From NCBI GenBank assembly GCA_028821515.1, contig JAPPGA010000021.1, positions 1 through 35,800 on the forward strand: a DNA stretch of 35,800 bases. Reading direction: 5' to 3'. The DNA comes from Gammaproteobacteria bacterium. Lineage in GTDB: Bacteria > Pseudomonadota > Gammaproteobacteria > Pseudomonadales > Azotimanducaceae. Below the pieces are notes generated by a model, which was not told the origin of the DNA, did not search any database, and saw only the letters and a list, made by a program, of their open reading frames with translations. The position numbers were made by a program, and so were the translations under genes. Of the stretch, positions 22,435 to 30,731 are shown one piece after another (positions within the stretch are counted from its first letter, which is position 1; each line of letters opens with the position of its first letter).

Positions 22435-23640
22435 GTGATCGAATCCACAGTGCCGGAACGGCATGATGCCCGGCGCCTGGCGCGGCACTATTCGCGCTTC
22501 AGGGTGGGCGAAAGGGTTCTGCTGACCGGGCACTCCCACCAGGCGTGGCCCGATGTTGCCTTCGAGGCGCAGTCGCAGGCGTGGCTCGACGCCGCCGACC
22601 TGGTGGACGGCAAGTGGGACCTCGCGCTGGCGGTCGCCGAGGAGGTGCGCGAGGGCTACCGCCGGCTACTCGACGATCCCGATGGACACATCGCGCTGGG
22701 CCAGAACACCCACGAGCTCGTCACCCGATTCCTGTCCGCGCTGCCGTTGCGGGACCGGCCCCGGATCGTCACGACCGATGGGGAGTTCCACACCGTGCGC
22801 CGGCAACTGGCGCGGCTGCAGGAGGAAGGCCTGGAAGTCGTGCGCGTCGGCGCGACCGGGTCGGGAGCGATTGCGCCGGGCGCCATCGCCGAAGCGGTCG
22901 TCGATGCCGTGGACGACCGCACAGCCGCCGTGCTGATCTCCTCCGTGCTGTTCCGGAACGGCCTCATCGTGGATGGTCTGGGCGAGGTCGCGGCGGCCTG
23001 CGGCCGGGTCGGCGCGAGCCTGCTGGTGGATGCCTACCATTCCATCAACGTGGTTCCGTTCTCGGTAACGGGCATGGCGCTCGAGCAGGCCTTCGTCGTC
23101 GGGGGCGGATACAAGTACTGCCAGTTCGGCGAGGGGGTTTGCTTCCTGCGAATCCCGGCGGATTGTTCGATGCGGCCGGTCCTGACGGGCTGGTTCAGCG
23201 AGTTCGGAGGGCTTGCCGAGGAGCCGGACACCGGCCGCGTCGCATACGGCGAAGGTCCGCTTCGCTTCGCGGGTTCGACCTACGATCCCGTGAGCCACTA
23301 CCGGGCCCGCGCCGTGCTGCGGTTCTTCCGGTCGGAGCATCTGGACGCGCCACTGCTGCGCGCGATCAGCCAGGACCAACTGGCGAGGCTGGCAAGGGGT
23401 ATCGAGGCCCTCGACATCGATCCCGCAGTCCTGACCTGGAACCGGGAATTGCCACTGGAGCGGCGGGGCGGATTCCTGGCGCTCGACGTGCCGAAGGCCG
23501 GCGAAGTCGCCGCGCGTCTGCGCCGCCGCGGCGTGTTCACGGACCACCGCGGCAGCGTTCTGCGCCTGGGGCCCGCGCCCTATGTGACCGGCGCGCAATT
23601 GGACGAGTCGGTTGGATTGCTGGGCGAGGTGACCCGTTGA
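22435..23640 (+). CDS. kynU: Kynureninase-like PLP enzyme
   Basis: 401 residues with a GTG start, 22 bases after kynA. It is a fold-type I PLP enzyme of the class V aminotransferase/kynureninase group: LTGHSHQAWPDVAFEAQ near the N-terminus, ALGQNTHELVTRFLSAL, LLVDAYHS with PLP-binding Asp199 and His202, and the Schiff-base Lys227 in VVGGGYKYCQFGEG. The expected reaction is kynurenine to anthranilate plus alanine. The sequence is divergent from textbook KynU, and the assignment rests partly on the neighbouring kynA. An alternative is a related desulfurase-like enzyme. Alanine produced could pass to the alanine dehydrogenase encoded at 13392-14558. Confidence 0.82.
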   Translation: MIESTVPERHDARRLARHYSRFRVGERVLLTGHSHQAWPDVAFEAQSQAWLDAADLVDGKWDLALAVAEEVREGYRRLLDDPDGHIALGQNTHELVTRFLSALPLRDRPRIVTTDGEFHTVRRQLARLQEEGLEVVRVGATGSGAIAPGAIAEAVVDAVDDRTAAVLISSVLFRNGLIVDGLGEVAAACGRVGASLLVDAYHSINVVPFSVTGMALEQAFVVGGGYKYCQFGEGVCFLRIPADCSMRPVLTGWFSEFGGLAEEPDTGRVAYGEGPLRFAGSTYDPVSHYRARAVLRFFRSEHLDAPLLRAISQDQLARLARGIEALDIDPAVLTWNRELPLERRGGFLALDVPKAGEVAARLRRRGVFTDHRGSVLRLGPAPYVTGAQLDESVGLLGEVTR

Positions 23641-23686
23641 ATGCCCCGAGTGGGATGGCGTGGGACAAGAGAGCGATGAGGGCTGC

Positions 23687-24988
23687 ATGAACCAGACGCA
23701 CGATCCTGCACTTCGCAGCTGGGTGACCTCGGCGAACGTGCCGAACGCCGACTTTCCGATCCAGAACCTGCCGTTTGCGGTGCTGCGTCGTGCCGGTACG
23801 GACGAGCGGTTCCGGCCCGCGGTCGCCATCGGTGACCACGCCCTCGATCTGCGGGCGTTGCACGCCACCGGGATTGCCCCGTCGGAAGGCCTGGAAGCCT
23901 GTCTCGACGATACGCTGAATCGACTCATGGGCGAGGGGGCCAGGGTGTGGTCCGCGCTGCGGGCGGATCTGAGTGCGCTGCTTGCCGAGGGATCGGAACA
24001 TGCGCCTGCGTTGCAGTCCTGCCTCATTGCGCTTGGCGACGTGGAATACCGGGTGCCGGCGCACATCGGTGACTACACGGACTTCTACACGTCAATCCAC
24101 CACGCCACCAACATCGGCCGGCTGTTCCGGCCCGACAACCCGCTCTTGCCCAACTATCGCTGGGTGCCGATCGGGTATCACGGCCGCAGCTCGTCGATCG
24201 GCGTGAGCGGACAGACATTCCCCCGTCCGTGCGGACAGCTCAAGCCCCCGGACGCGGAGCGACCGGAAGTCGGTCCATGTCGACGTCTCGACTATGAGCT
24301 TGAGATCGGAATCTTCATCGGTCCGGGCAACGCGCTGGGCGACCCCGTGGACATCGACGACGCGGAGAGTCACGTGTTCGGGCTCTGCCTGCTGAACGAC
24401 TGGTCGGCCCGCGACATCCAGGCCTGGGAGTACCAGCCGCTCGGTCCGTTTCTCTCGAAGAGCTTCGCGACCACCATTTCCCCCTGGATCGTGACGATGG
24501 AAGCGTTGGAACCGTTCCGCTCGCCCTGGGAACGGGATACCGGAGAGCCCGGGGCGCTGCCGTACCTTTCGAGCGCGCGAAACTCGGCTGCGGGCGCCAT
24601 CGACATGCAGCTCGAGGTGCTGCTGCAGAGTGCGGCGATGCGGGACAGCGACGTGGCGCCGCAAAGCCTGTCCCGGAGCAACTTCACCGACGCGTACTGG
24701 ACGGTCGCGCAGATGGTGGCGCACCATACGGTCAACGGCTGCAACCTGCGGCCGGGGGACCTCTTCGGCAGCGGCACGATGTCCGGCAACCAGGAGGGCA
24801 GCCAGGGCGCACTCATCGAAATCACCCGGGGCGGGGTGGCGCCGATCACATTGGGCAACGGCGAGGAGCGCACTTTTCTTCAAGACGGGGACACGGTGAT
24901 CCTGCGGGCGCACTGCGAACGGGAAGGGGCTGTGCGGATCGGCTTCGGAGAAGCGGGGGGCACGGTCCTGCCAGCGAGTTCCGCATGA
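23687..24988 (+). CDS. fahA: Fumarylacetoacetase
   Basis: 433 residues from the ATG at 23687, with GAGGG four bases upstream; an earlier GTG at 23660 is less likely. Metal and catalytic segments are intact: DYTDFYTSIHHATNIGRLFRP (Asp, catalytic His), YHGRSSSI, DYELEIGIFIG (Glu-x-Glu), and LLNDWSARDIQAWEYQPLGPFLSKSF (Asp, Lys). It splits fumarylacetoacetate into fumarate and acetoacetate, the last step of tyrosine/homogentisate degradation. Its stop overlaps the maiA start by four bases (ATGA). The upstream enzymes HppD and HmgA are not in the window. Confidence 0.97.
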   Translation: MNQTHDPALRSWVTSANVPNADFPIQNLPFAVLRRAGTDERFRPAVAIGDHALDLRALHATGIAPSEGLEACLDDTLNRLMGEGARVWSALRADLSALLAEGSEHAPALQSCLIALGDVEYRVPAHIGDYTDFYTSIHHATNIGRLFRPDNPLLPNYRWVPIGYHGRSSSIGVSGQTFPRPCGQLKPPDAERPEVGPCRRLDYELEIGIFIGPGNALGDPVDIDDAESHVFGLCLLNDWSARDIQAWEYQPLGPFLSKSFATTISPWIVTMEALEPFRSPWERDTGEPGALPYLSSARNSAAGAIDMQLEVLLQSAAMRDSDVAPQSLSRSNFTDAYWTVAQMVAHHTVNGCNLRPGDLFGSGTMSGNQEGSQGALIEITRGGVAPITLGNGEERTFLQDGDTVILRAHCEREGAVRIGFGEAGGTVLPASSA

Positions 24989-25608
24989 AGCTATACGACT
25001 ATTTCCGCTCGTCGGCCTCCTATCGGGTGCGCATCGCGCTCAACCTGAAAGGCGTCACCTACGAGAAACTCCCGGTCAACCTGCTGCGGGGACAGCAACG
25101 GTCCGCCGGCTACCGCGCCGTCAACCCCCAGCAGTTGGTGCCGGCCCTGGATACCGGCTCGGGAATACTCACCCAGTCGCTGGCCATATGCGAGTACCTC
25201 GAAGAAACCGTCCCCGAACCGCCACTGCTCCCGGCCGATCCCCTGGCCCGCGCACGCGTGCGCAGCCTCGCGGAGTGCGTTGCCTGCGACATTCACCCTA
25301 TCGCAAACCTCCGGGTATTGAACAGGCTGCGGCACGACCTGGACGTTGAAGAACCGCAGGTGGGGGAGTGGATCCGGCACTGGATCGGCGTCGGTTTCGA
25401 AGCGATCGAAGCGCAACTCGATCCGCAATCCGCCTACGCCTGCGGCGACACGGTTACGCTGGCCGACGTTTGCCTGGCGCCGCAGCATTTCAATGCCGTG
25501 CGATTCGAGACGCCGCTCGACGCCTATCCCGGGATTCGCGCCGTGGTGGCCCGCTGCAATGCCCTGCCTGCCTTCGCCGACGCGCTGATGGAAGCGCAAT
25601 CGGTGTAG
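24985..25608 (+). CDS. maiA: Maleylacetoacetate isomerase (zeta-class glutathione transferase)
   Basis: 207 residues. It carries the zeta-class signature SSASYRVRIALNLKG near residue 10, NPQQLVPALD and TQSLAICEYLEE in the thioredoxin-like N-terminal domain. The helical C-terminal domain has CDIHPIANLRVLNRL and TLADVCLAPQHFNAVRF. It isomerises maleylacetoacetate to fumarylacetoacetate with glutathione as cofactor, directly before FahA. Translation is coupled to fahA by an ATGA overlap. Dependence on glutathione links it to the presence of glutathione-type thiols in the cell. Confidence 0.96.
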   Translation: MKLYDYFRSSASYRVRIALNLKGVTYEKLPVNLLRGQQRSAGYRAVNPQQLVPALDTGSGILTQSLAICEYLEETVPEPPLLPADPLARARVRSLAECVACDIHPIANLRVLNRLRHDLDVEEPQVGEWIRHWIGVGFEAIEAQLDPQSAYACGDTVTLADVCLAPQHFNAVRFETPLDAYPGIRAVVARCNALPAFADALMEAQSV

Positions 25609-25646
25609 GCTTCAAGGGAGGCTCGTAACGCAGGCGGATCCGAACA

Positions 25647-27425
25647 GTGAGCATCGCGAACAGATGGCGGGCGCTCGACACGCTCGAGGTGGCCGGAGCG
25701 CAGGGGGCAAGACTCGACTTGTGGCGCAACCACCGGCTCTGGCACATGGCGGAGTCGGGCTATCTGATTGATGGCTTTGAGAAAAGGCCCGGCGTCCACC
25801 CCTGGCAGGGCGAACATCTGGGCAAATGGCTTCACGCCGCCACGCTCGCCTGGTTGACGACGCGCGACGACAGGCTTCGCGCGGAACTCGAGCGCAACGT
25901 CGAGCGCCTGCTGCCCACGCAGTTGTCGGATGGCTATCTTGGCACCTATGGATCCGAATCCACCTTCGTGGCGCAGCCCGAAAACGTACCCGCAGCGAAA
26001 CCGCACGACGACATGGATGTCCCGATGGGTCGGAAACATCGCCCGGGTTGGGATATCTGGACGCACCGGTACAACCTCTACGGCCTGCTGACCTACGAAG
26101 CGGTGTTCCCGGACGAGCGCGTGGTCGACGCCTGCCGGCGCATGGCGGACCTCCTGATCGAGGTCTACGGCGGGGACGGGGCGGACCTGACGAAGTATGG
26201 AACGCGGAGGGGAATCTCAGCGACCACGCTGATTGAGTCGATCGTCATGCTCTACGAGCGAACCGAAGATACGAAGTACCTGGATTTCGCCGAGCATATC
26301 GTCCGCAGAATGGAGGCTAATCCCGGTCTCCGCCTGATGAGCACGATGCGAAGTGGCGGCAGCGTGGTGGGTCCGGGCGACGGCAAGGGCTACCAGCTCA
26401 TGGCGAACCTGCTGGGCTATCTGCGGCTTTACCGGTGCACCGGCAAACGCGAATACCTGGACACGGCGATCAACGGTTGGTCCGAAATCAGCAAGAAACA
26501 CATCCTCGTCACCGGCGGGCCGTGGACCCGGCACATGCCCTACAACGCCAACACGGAGTGCTTTGCCCGCACCGACGATTTCGATCCCTGGAAAGTCTCG
26601 GTGGAGGGTTGCTGCGACGCGACCTGGATGCAGCTTTGCCTGCATCTCTTCGAACTCACGGGCGAGGGCGCGTACCTCGATGCGGCGGAGGTGACCCTGT
26701 ACAACAGCCTGCATGGCCACCAGCATGCGGACGGCTTGCGCTGGTGCTATTTCACGTCCCCCAACGAGGCGCGGCCTGACTACTCGGACAGGATCACCTG
26801 CTGTGCATCCAGCATGCCGAGGGGAATGGAAATGCTCGCCGGTCACCTCGTTGGCGAGGTCGACGGCCACCTCTCGATCGGTACCCTGGCCCCATGCACC
26901 GTGGCGCTCGGCGAAGCGTTCGGTGGTGGCACCGTGGTAGTCGAGAGCGACTTCCCCGCCGATCCAGCCACGGAGATTCGCTTCCAGGACCTGAGCCCCA
27001 GGACTTACACGTGCGAATTCAGGCTTCCCGCGGGCACGGTCCTCTCAGGCGTGCGTGTCAACGGCGCAAGCACGGAAGTCACGGTCAACGATCGGGGTTT
27101 CCACGAGTTGCGCCGCCGGTGGGACGGTGGCGATGTGCTCTCAATCGAGGCCGGGTTCGAGCTGAAACTGCATGTCCGGGACGGCGAGCAGGGCCGGCAG
27201 TGGGTCGCCTTCACCCGGGGGCCGATTGCGCTGGCGCAGCAGGTTTCGGCAATCCCGGACGAGGAGCCCTTCGATGGACTGGCACCCGATGAAGTGCTGG
27301 GAATGCTCCGAGAGTCCTCAGACGGGTCGTTTCGGATCGCCGGCACGGGGATCACGCTGATGCCGTACGGCCTGACCTGTTCCGACAGTTCGGGACCGAA
27401 GACGTACTTCAGGTGCGGTCACTGA
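25647..27425 (+). CDS. Glycoside hydrolase family 127 (DUF1680) protein
   Basis: 592 residues with a GTG start 38 bases after maiA. It has an (alpha/alpha)6-barrel with LPTQLSDGYLGTYG near residue 90, HRYNLYGLLTYEAVF near 140, and SATTLIESIVMLYERTED near 191. The zinc-thiolate active site of beta-L-arabinofuranosidase HypBA1 (a Glu, three Cys) appears conserved: Glu320 and Cys322 in VEGCCDA and Cys385-Cys386 in ITCCASSMPRGMEM. A beta-sandwich C-terminal domain follows. No signal peptide is seen, so it acts in the cytosol on imported sugars or glycosides. Substrate beyond the family's L-arabinofuranosides is not predictable. It shares the strand with the catabolic operon but not its pathway. 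Confidence 0.88.
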   Translation: MSIANRWRALDTLEVAGAQGARLDLWRNHRLWHMAESGYLIDGFEKRPGVHPWQGEHLGKWLHAATLAWLTTRDDRLRAELERNVERLLPTQLSDGYLGTYGSESTFVAQPENVPAAKPHDDMDVPMGRKHRPGWDIWTHRYNLYGLLTYEAVFPDERVVDACRRMADLLIEVYGGDGADLTKYGTRRGISATTLIESIVMLYERTEDTKYLDFAEHIVRRMEANPGLRLMSTMRSGGSVVGPGDGKGYQLMANLLGYLRLYRCTGKREYLDTAINGWSEISKKHILVTGGPWTRHMPYNANTECFARTDDFDPWKVSVEGCCDATWMQLCLHLFELTGEGAYLDAAEVTLYNSLHGHQHADGLRWCYFTSPNEARPDYSDRITCCASSMPRGMEMLAGHLVGEVDGHLSIGTLAPCTVALGEAFGGGTVVVESDFPADPATEIRFQDLSPRTYTCEFRLPAGTVLSGVRVNGASTEVTVNDRGFHELRRRWDGGDVLSIEAGFELKLHVRDGEQGRQWVAFTRGPIALAQQVSAIPDEEPFDGLAPDEVLGMLRESSDGSFRIAGTGITLMPYGLTCSDSSGPKTYFRCGH

Positions 27426-27455
27426 AGCCAGACCTGACCGCCGGAAGTCAGCCAC

Positions 27456-28655
27456 TCACTCGTCAAGCAGTTCCGACAGTTTGTTCAGCAAGCGCTGCTG
27501 GCGCGCGTGCAGGGCGATGATCTCGCCGTTGGCGTCGACCAGTACGTTTAGCGGGATCATCCTCACGCCGAACTGCGCGGCGATCGGGCTGTCGTACCCG
27601 TTCAGGTCACTGGTGTTGGTCCAGGTGATGCCGTCCTCGTCGGATGCGATCTCCCAGTCCTCCCGGTCGGCGTCTAGCGAGAATCCGAAGATATCGAAAC
27701 CGCGCCCGCCGAACTGTTCGAGTGCGTTCTTCAGGTGGGGCACGTCCGCCCGGCAGGGGCCGCACCAGGACGCCCAGAATTCGATCAGCACGACCTCGTT
27801 CTCGGCCAGGGCATCTTCGAGACCGTGGATCGTGCCATCGAGCCCGGGCGCCGAGAAGGCCTCGACCATGTCGCCGACCTGGGCCATCCGTCTCGTGAAG
27901 ATGCGGCTTTGGGTTTCCCTGACGGAGCGAAGTGCGCCCGCGGTGGCGGGGAGTTCGGCGACTGCCTCGAGTTCGTCCAGGCGATCGAGTGCGTCTGTCC
28001 CGCCAAGCGCTCCCATCTGGAGGGCGAAGAAGCTCGCAAGCGGATCGTCGTCGGAAAGCGCGATAGCGCGTAGCGCACCGCCTCGGAATTGGTTCAGGGC
28101 GTTCTGTGCACGCATGAATTCCTCGGCAGCGGACGCGCGGTTGCGCGCATCTTGGAGCTCCGCCCTCGCCTTGGCATAGTTGGTCTGGAGTCCTTCATAC
28201 TCGTCGGTGTCGCGCCAGGCGCCGATCACCCGTTGATTGTAAGGCCCACCGTCGACGAGGAGTCCGAGGAGGGGTCCGCCGTACCGAACCCGGATCTCGC
28301 CCGGTTCGAGGATGAACCGTGCACTGCCGATGGTCGTGCCCGCCGAATCCTCGGCGGTCAACGTCACGACGCCCATGTCGTCGTCTATCTGCCCGGCGAA
28401 GCGAAACTCCCCATCCGAGATCGATGTTCGAGCCAACTGGTCGGTTGCTCCATAACTGGCAGATGACCGCGTGAGAACGACTTCGCCGCTCGTCACAGCG
28501 TCGCCTAAGTTCCCAACGACAACGTAGTCGGTATCGGTAGCTTTCGGGCTCGCCCCCAGGGACGTGGTGATTGCAATTGCGACGATGCCGCATGGTCGCT
28601 GAGTCCATTGCCGGAACATTCGGCCAGCGGACCGCAGATATCGAGCGGTTCGCAT
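27456..28655 (-). CDS. TlpA-family thioredoxin-like disulfide reductase
   Basis: 399 residues. A signal/anchor segment (about 19-36, CGIVAIAITTSLGAS) is followed by a DUF4369-like beta domain (about 43-130), a helical linker (about 155-190), and a C-terminal TlpA/ResA thioredoxin domain. The redox motif WCGPC is at 297-301 and the cis-proline region is MIPLNVLVD. It is periplasmic or membrane-anchored and probably reduces disulfides or maintains cytochrome c or envelope thiols. AAGGAG eight bases before 28655 decides the start. It lies 21 bases after the SDR gene and may be co-transcribed with it. Confidence 0.88.
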   Translation of the reverse strand: MRTARYLRSAGRMFRQWTQRPCGIVAIAITTSLGASPKATDTDYVVVGNLGDAVTSGEVVLTRSSASYGATDQLARTSISDGEFRFAGQIDDDMGVVTLTAEDSAGTTIGSARFILEPGEIRVRYGGPLLGLLVDGGPYNQRVIGAWRDTDEYEGLQTNYAKARAELQDARNRASAAEEFMRAQNALNQFRGGALRAIALSDDDPLASFFALQMGALGGTDALDRLDELEAVAELPATAGALRSVRETQSRIFTRRMAQVGDMVEAFSAPGLDGTIHGLEDALAENEVVLIEFWASWCGPCRADVPHLKNALEQFGGRGFDIFGFSLDADREDWEIASDEDGITWTNTSDLNGYDSPIAAQFGVRMIPLNVLVDANGEIIALHARQQRLLNKLSELLDE

Positions 28656-28676
28656 GATGGAGACTCCTTGCCTCAG

Positions 28677-29477
28677 CTATCCGTGCCGCAGGCGGTGTCC
28701 GCCGTCCAGGTTGAGCACCTCCCCCGTGAAATACGATCCGGCCCGGCTGCACAGCATCACCGCCACGCCGGCCATATCTTCCAGGCCCCCATAGCGGTGG
28801 GTCGGGATTCTCTCGAGTTCCCGCTTGAACCTCTCGGCCTCGGGGTCCTGCCATGCGCCCCGGGTCATTTCGGAGTAGAACCTTCCGGGCGCGATCGTGT
28901 TCACCAGGATGTTGTCCTCGCAGAGTGCCAGTGCGAGCGCCGGGGTAAGGTGTTCGATCGCTTTCTTGCTGGTGGAATAGGCCATGACATGCGCGTAGAT
29001 CCCGCTGGCCGCGACCGAACCGGTGAAGATGACACGCGCGGGGTCCTCGGCCGTCGCGTTCTTTTTCAGGAGGTCAAGCAACGCCTGGGTGAGGAACAGC
29101 GGCGACCTCAGGTTGAGGTCCATGGTCCGGTCCCAGTCTTCCACTGGCATGCGCGCGAACGGGCCACCGAGACCGAGACCCGCGTTGTTGACCAGCACAT
29201 CGATGTAGTCTTCCTCCCGGCGCAGCGCTTCCGAGAGGGCGCCCACGCCGTCCATCGTGGAGAGGTCGCCCGTAATGGCGATGCACTCGCCATCGGACAT
29301 TCCGCTAAGTTCGGCCGCCTTGGCCCGGAGCGTGTCCTCCGACCTCGCGGTGATGTACACCCTTGCAGCGCCGGCGGCGAGGAATCCCTCCGCCATGTAG
29401 CTGCCAATGCCGCTTGAGCCGCCCGTCACGACGCAGACTTTCCCTTTCATGGAATACAGGTCTTCGATACTGACCAT
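28677..29477 (-). CDS. Short-chain dehydrogenase/reductase (SDR) family oxidoreductase
   Basis: 266 residues from the ATG at 29477, preceded by GAGGG. Classical SDR motifs: TGGSSGIG at 18-25 (cofactor), NNAG at 97-100, Ser154 or nearby in FTGSVAASG, and the catalytic Tyr167-x3-Lys171 in AYSTSKKA. The C-terminal YFTGEVLNLDGGHRLRHG is typical. It uses NAD(P)H on an alcohol or ketone; substrate unknown. The open frame continues to 29648, but that part covers an intergenic structured element and has no SDR sequence. Confidence 0.94.
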   Translation of the reverse strand: MVSIEDLYSMKGKVCVVTGGSSGIGSYMAEGFLAAGAARVYITARSEDTLRAKAAELSGMSDGECIAITGDLSTMDGVGALSEALRREEDYIDVLVNNAGLGLGGPFARMPVEDWDRTMDLNLRSPLFLTQALLDLLKKNATAEDPARVIFTGSVAASGIYAHVMAYSTSKKAIEHLTPALALALCEDNILVNTIAPGRFYSEMTRGAWQDPEAERFKRELERIPTHRYGGLEDMAGVAVMLCSRAGSYFTGEVLNLDGGHRLRHG

Positions 29478-29577
29478 GCTTAACCCTCGCTTCTTGACCA
29501 GGAGATGAATGTTCGTGGTGCCCGACCTGGGCCGACGCGGCCCACCGCATCGGTGTCCGGGCCAACAGTCAGGCGTG

Positions 29578-29671
29578 GCGGACGGTGGCGGGAATTGCAC
29601 TCCGGTCCGGTTCGCCACGTGTTTCTTGCCGGACCAGTGTAAGGGCATCGGGTTTCAGATAGAACGTCCGC
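29578..29671 (-). ncRNA. Nested inverted-repeat element (structured RNA or terminator candidate)
   Basis: Outer arms GCGGACG (29578-29584) and CGTCCGC (29665-29671) enclose an inner stem GGTCCGG (29604-29610) / CCGGACC (29629-29635) with an 18-base loop. The inner stem extends by TTGCACT against AGTGTAA across a two-base bulge and one G-U pair, about 14 pairs in all. The whole is about 94 bases, starts 11 bases after the stop of the membrane hydrolase gene, and resembles an RNA with a closing stem like a tRNA or attenuator. It lacks a proper T-arm and CCA end for a tRNA and has no T-run for a terminator. Confidence 0.35.
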
Positions 29672-29682
29672 AGGGTTGAGTC

Positions 29683-30702
29683 TCACCCGAATGCCGCGGG
29701 CCGAACAGGACAGTCCTCGCCGGTCAGGAGGCGCCAGTACCTGCCAAGCTGATCGCGTCGGGCCTCCTGGACGTAGCCCACGTGATCGTCCGGTCCGGCC
29801 TTTGGATCGAGATCGATGCCCCACAACATGTCGATGGAGTTCGGGACGAACGAGTAGCCCGCGTCGATGATCCGGTCCGGCACGCGCGGGTCCACCGCGA
29901 GGTAGCCGTCCGCGAACCATCGGAACCGCTCGACGTCGCGCGCCTGCTGGCTGCCCGGATCGAGCCATGGGAAGTCGCGCCGCAGGTCGAGCCCGGGGAC
30001 GCTGTCGCCGGGGCATGCGCTCAGGGTGAGACCGGTGCGGACGGCATCGACGTAGTAGCGGCCCTCGTGTTCGTACACCGTCCGCCAGACCAGCAGATTG
30101 CCGAGGCCCGGGCTTGCGGAAAGCTGATGCGGCTCGTGTCCCCGGGCCGCCGCCAGTTCCGCGCCGGCGGATTCGGCACGCTGGTGCTGGACGACGCCGA
30201 ACAGGAGATAACCGAGCGCCCAGATCAGGCCTGCCGCGGCAAGGGCGCGACGGCGCAGCGTTGCGGCGAGGATCGCCAGGCACAGCAGCGGCACAGTGAA
30301 CAATGGATCGATCACGGAGACGTTGTTCCAGCCGACCCGGTAGTCGGAGAACGGCCAGAAAAGCTGGGTGCCGTATGCGGTGCACCCGTCCAGCAGGCCA
30401 TGCGTGGCATAGCCGATCAGGCAGGCCAGGTAGGTCTCGCGGGGCTGCAGGGTATGCCGCACGGCCCCGTGCAACAGTGCAGCGACGAGTGCGGCCCCCA
30501 CGGGAATGAACACCAATGCGTGCGTGAACTGGCGGTGGTACTCGAGAAACAGCAACGGATCCGTGGACGAACTGATGAATACGTCGAGATCGGGCGCCAT
30601 GCCCGCGAGGCAGCCGAGAAACGCGAAGGCGGGGAGTTTCTCGCGCCCGAGTACGGCTTGCGGTGCGGCGGCGCCGAGCGCGCCTTGACTGATGGGGTCC
30701 AT
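29683..30702 (-). CDS. Membrane-associated metal-dependent hydrolase (YdjM/PF04307-like)
   Basis: 339 residues. The N-terminal half matches the YdjM-type inner-membrane hydrolases: MDPISQGALGAAAPQAVLG, AGMAPDLDVF, HRQFTHALVF (His pair), YATHGLLDGCTAYG (His and Asp) and FSDYRVGWNNVSVIDPLFTV. Four or so membrane segments lie between residues 25 and 185, followed by a soluble C-terminal domain. The conserved His/Asp residues suggest bound metal; the reaction is unknown. It starts 29 bases after the DUF3500 gene on the same strand, so the two are probably co-transcribed. Confidence 0.88.
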   Translation of the reverse strand: MDPISQGALGAAAPQAVLGREKLPAFAFLGCLAGMAPDLDVFISSSTDPLLFLEYHRQFTHALVFIPVGAALVAALLHGAVRHTLQPRETYLACLIGYATHGLLDGCTAYGTQLFWPFSDYRVGWNNVSVIDPLFTVPLLCLAILAATLRRRALAAAGLIWALGYLLFGVVQHQRAESAGAELAAARGHEPHQLSASPGLGNLLVWRTVYEHEGRYYVDAVRTGLTLSACPGDSVPGLDLRRDFPWLDPGSQQARDVERFRWFADGYLAVDPRVPDRIIDAGYSFVPNSIDMLWGIDLDPKAGPDDHVGYVQEARRDQLGRYWRLLTGEDCPVRPAAFG

Positions 30703-30731
30703 GTCGAAGTCAGCGTGCGGGCGTAGTGCCC

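Noticed and set aside
22666-24066. A 466-codon minus-strand open frame across the kynureninase and fahA genes.
   Set aside because: It is composed of low-complexity Arg/Ala/Pro-rich sequence and lies fully antisense to two genes with catalytic motifs.
29578-29671. A tRNA gene, because of a 7-bp closing stem and a CCA-like end on the minus strand.
   Set aside because: The T-arm does not pair, the T-loop consensus is absent, and no D-arm or anticodon arm of the right size fits. Kept only as a structured element.
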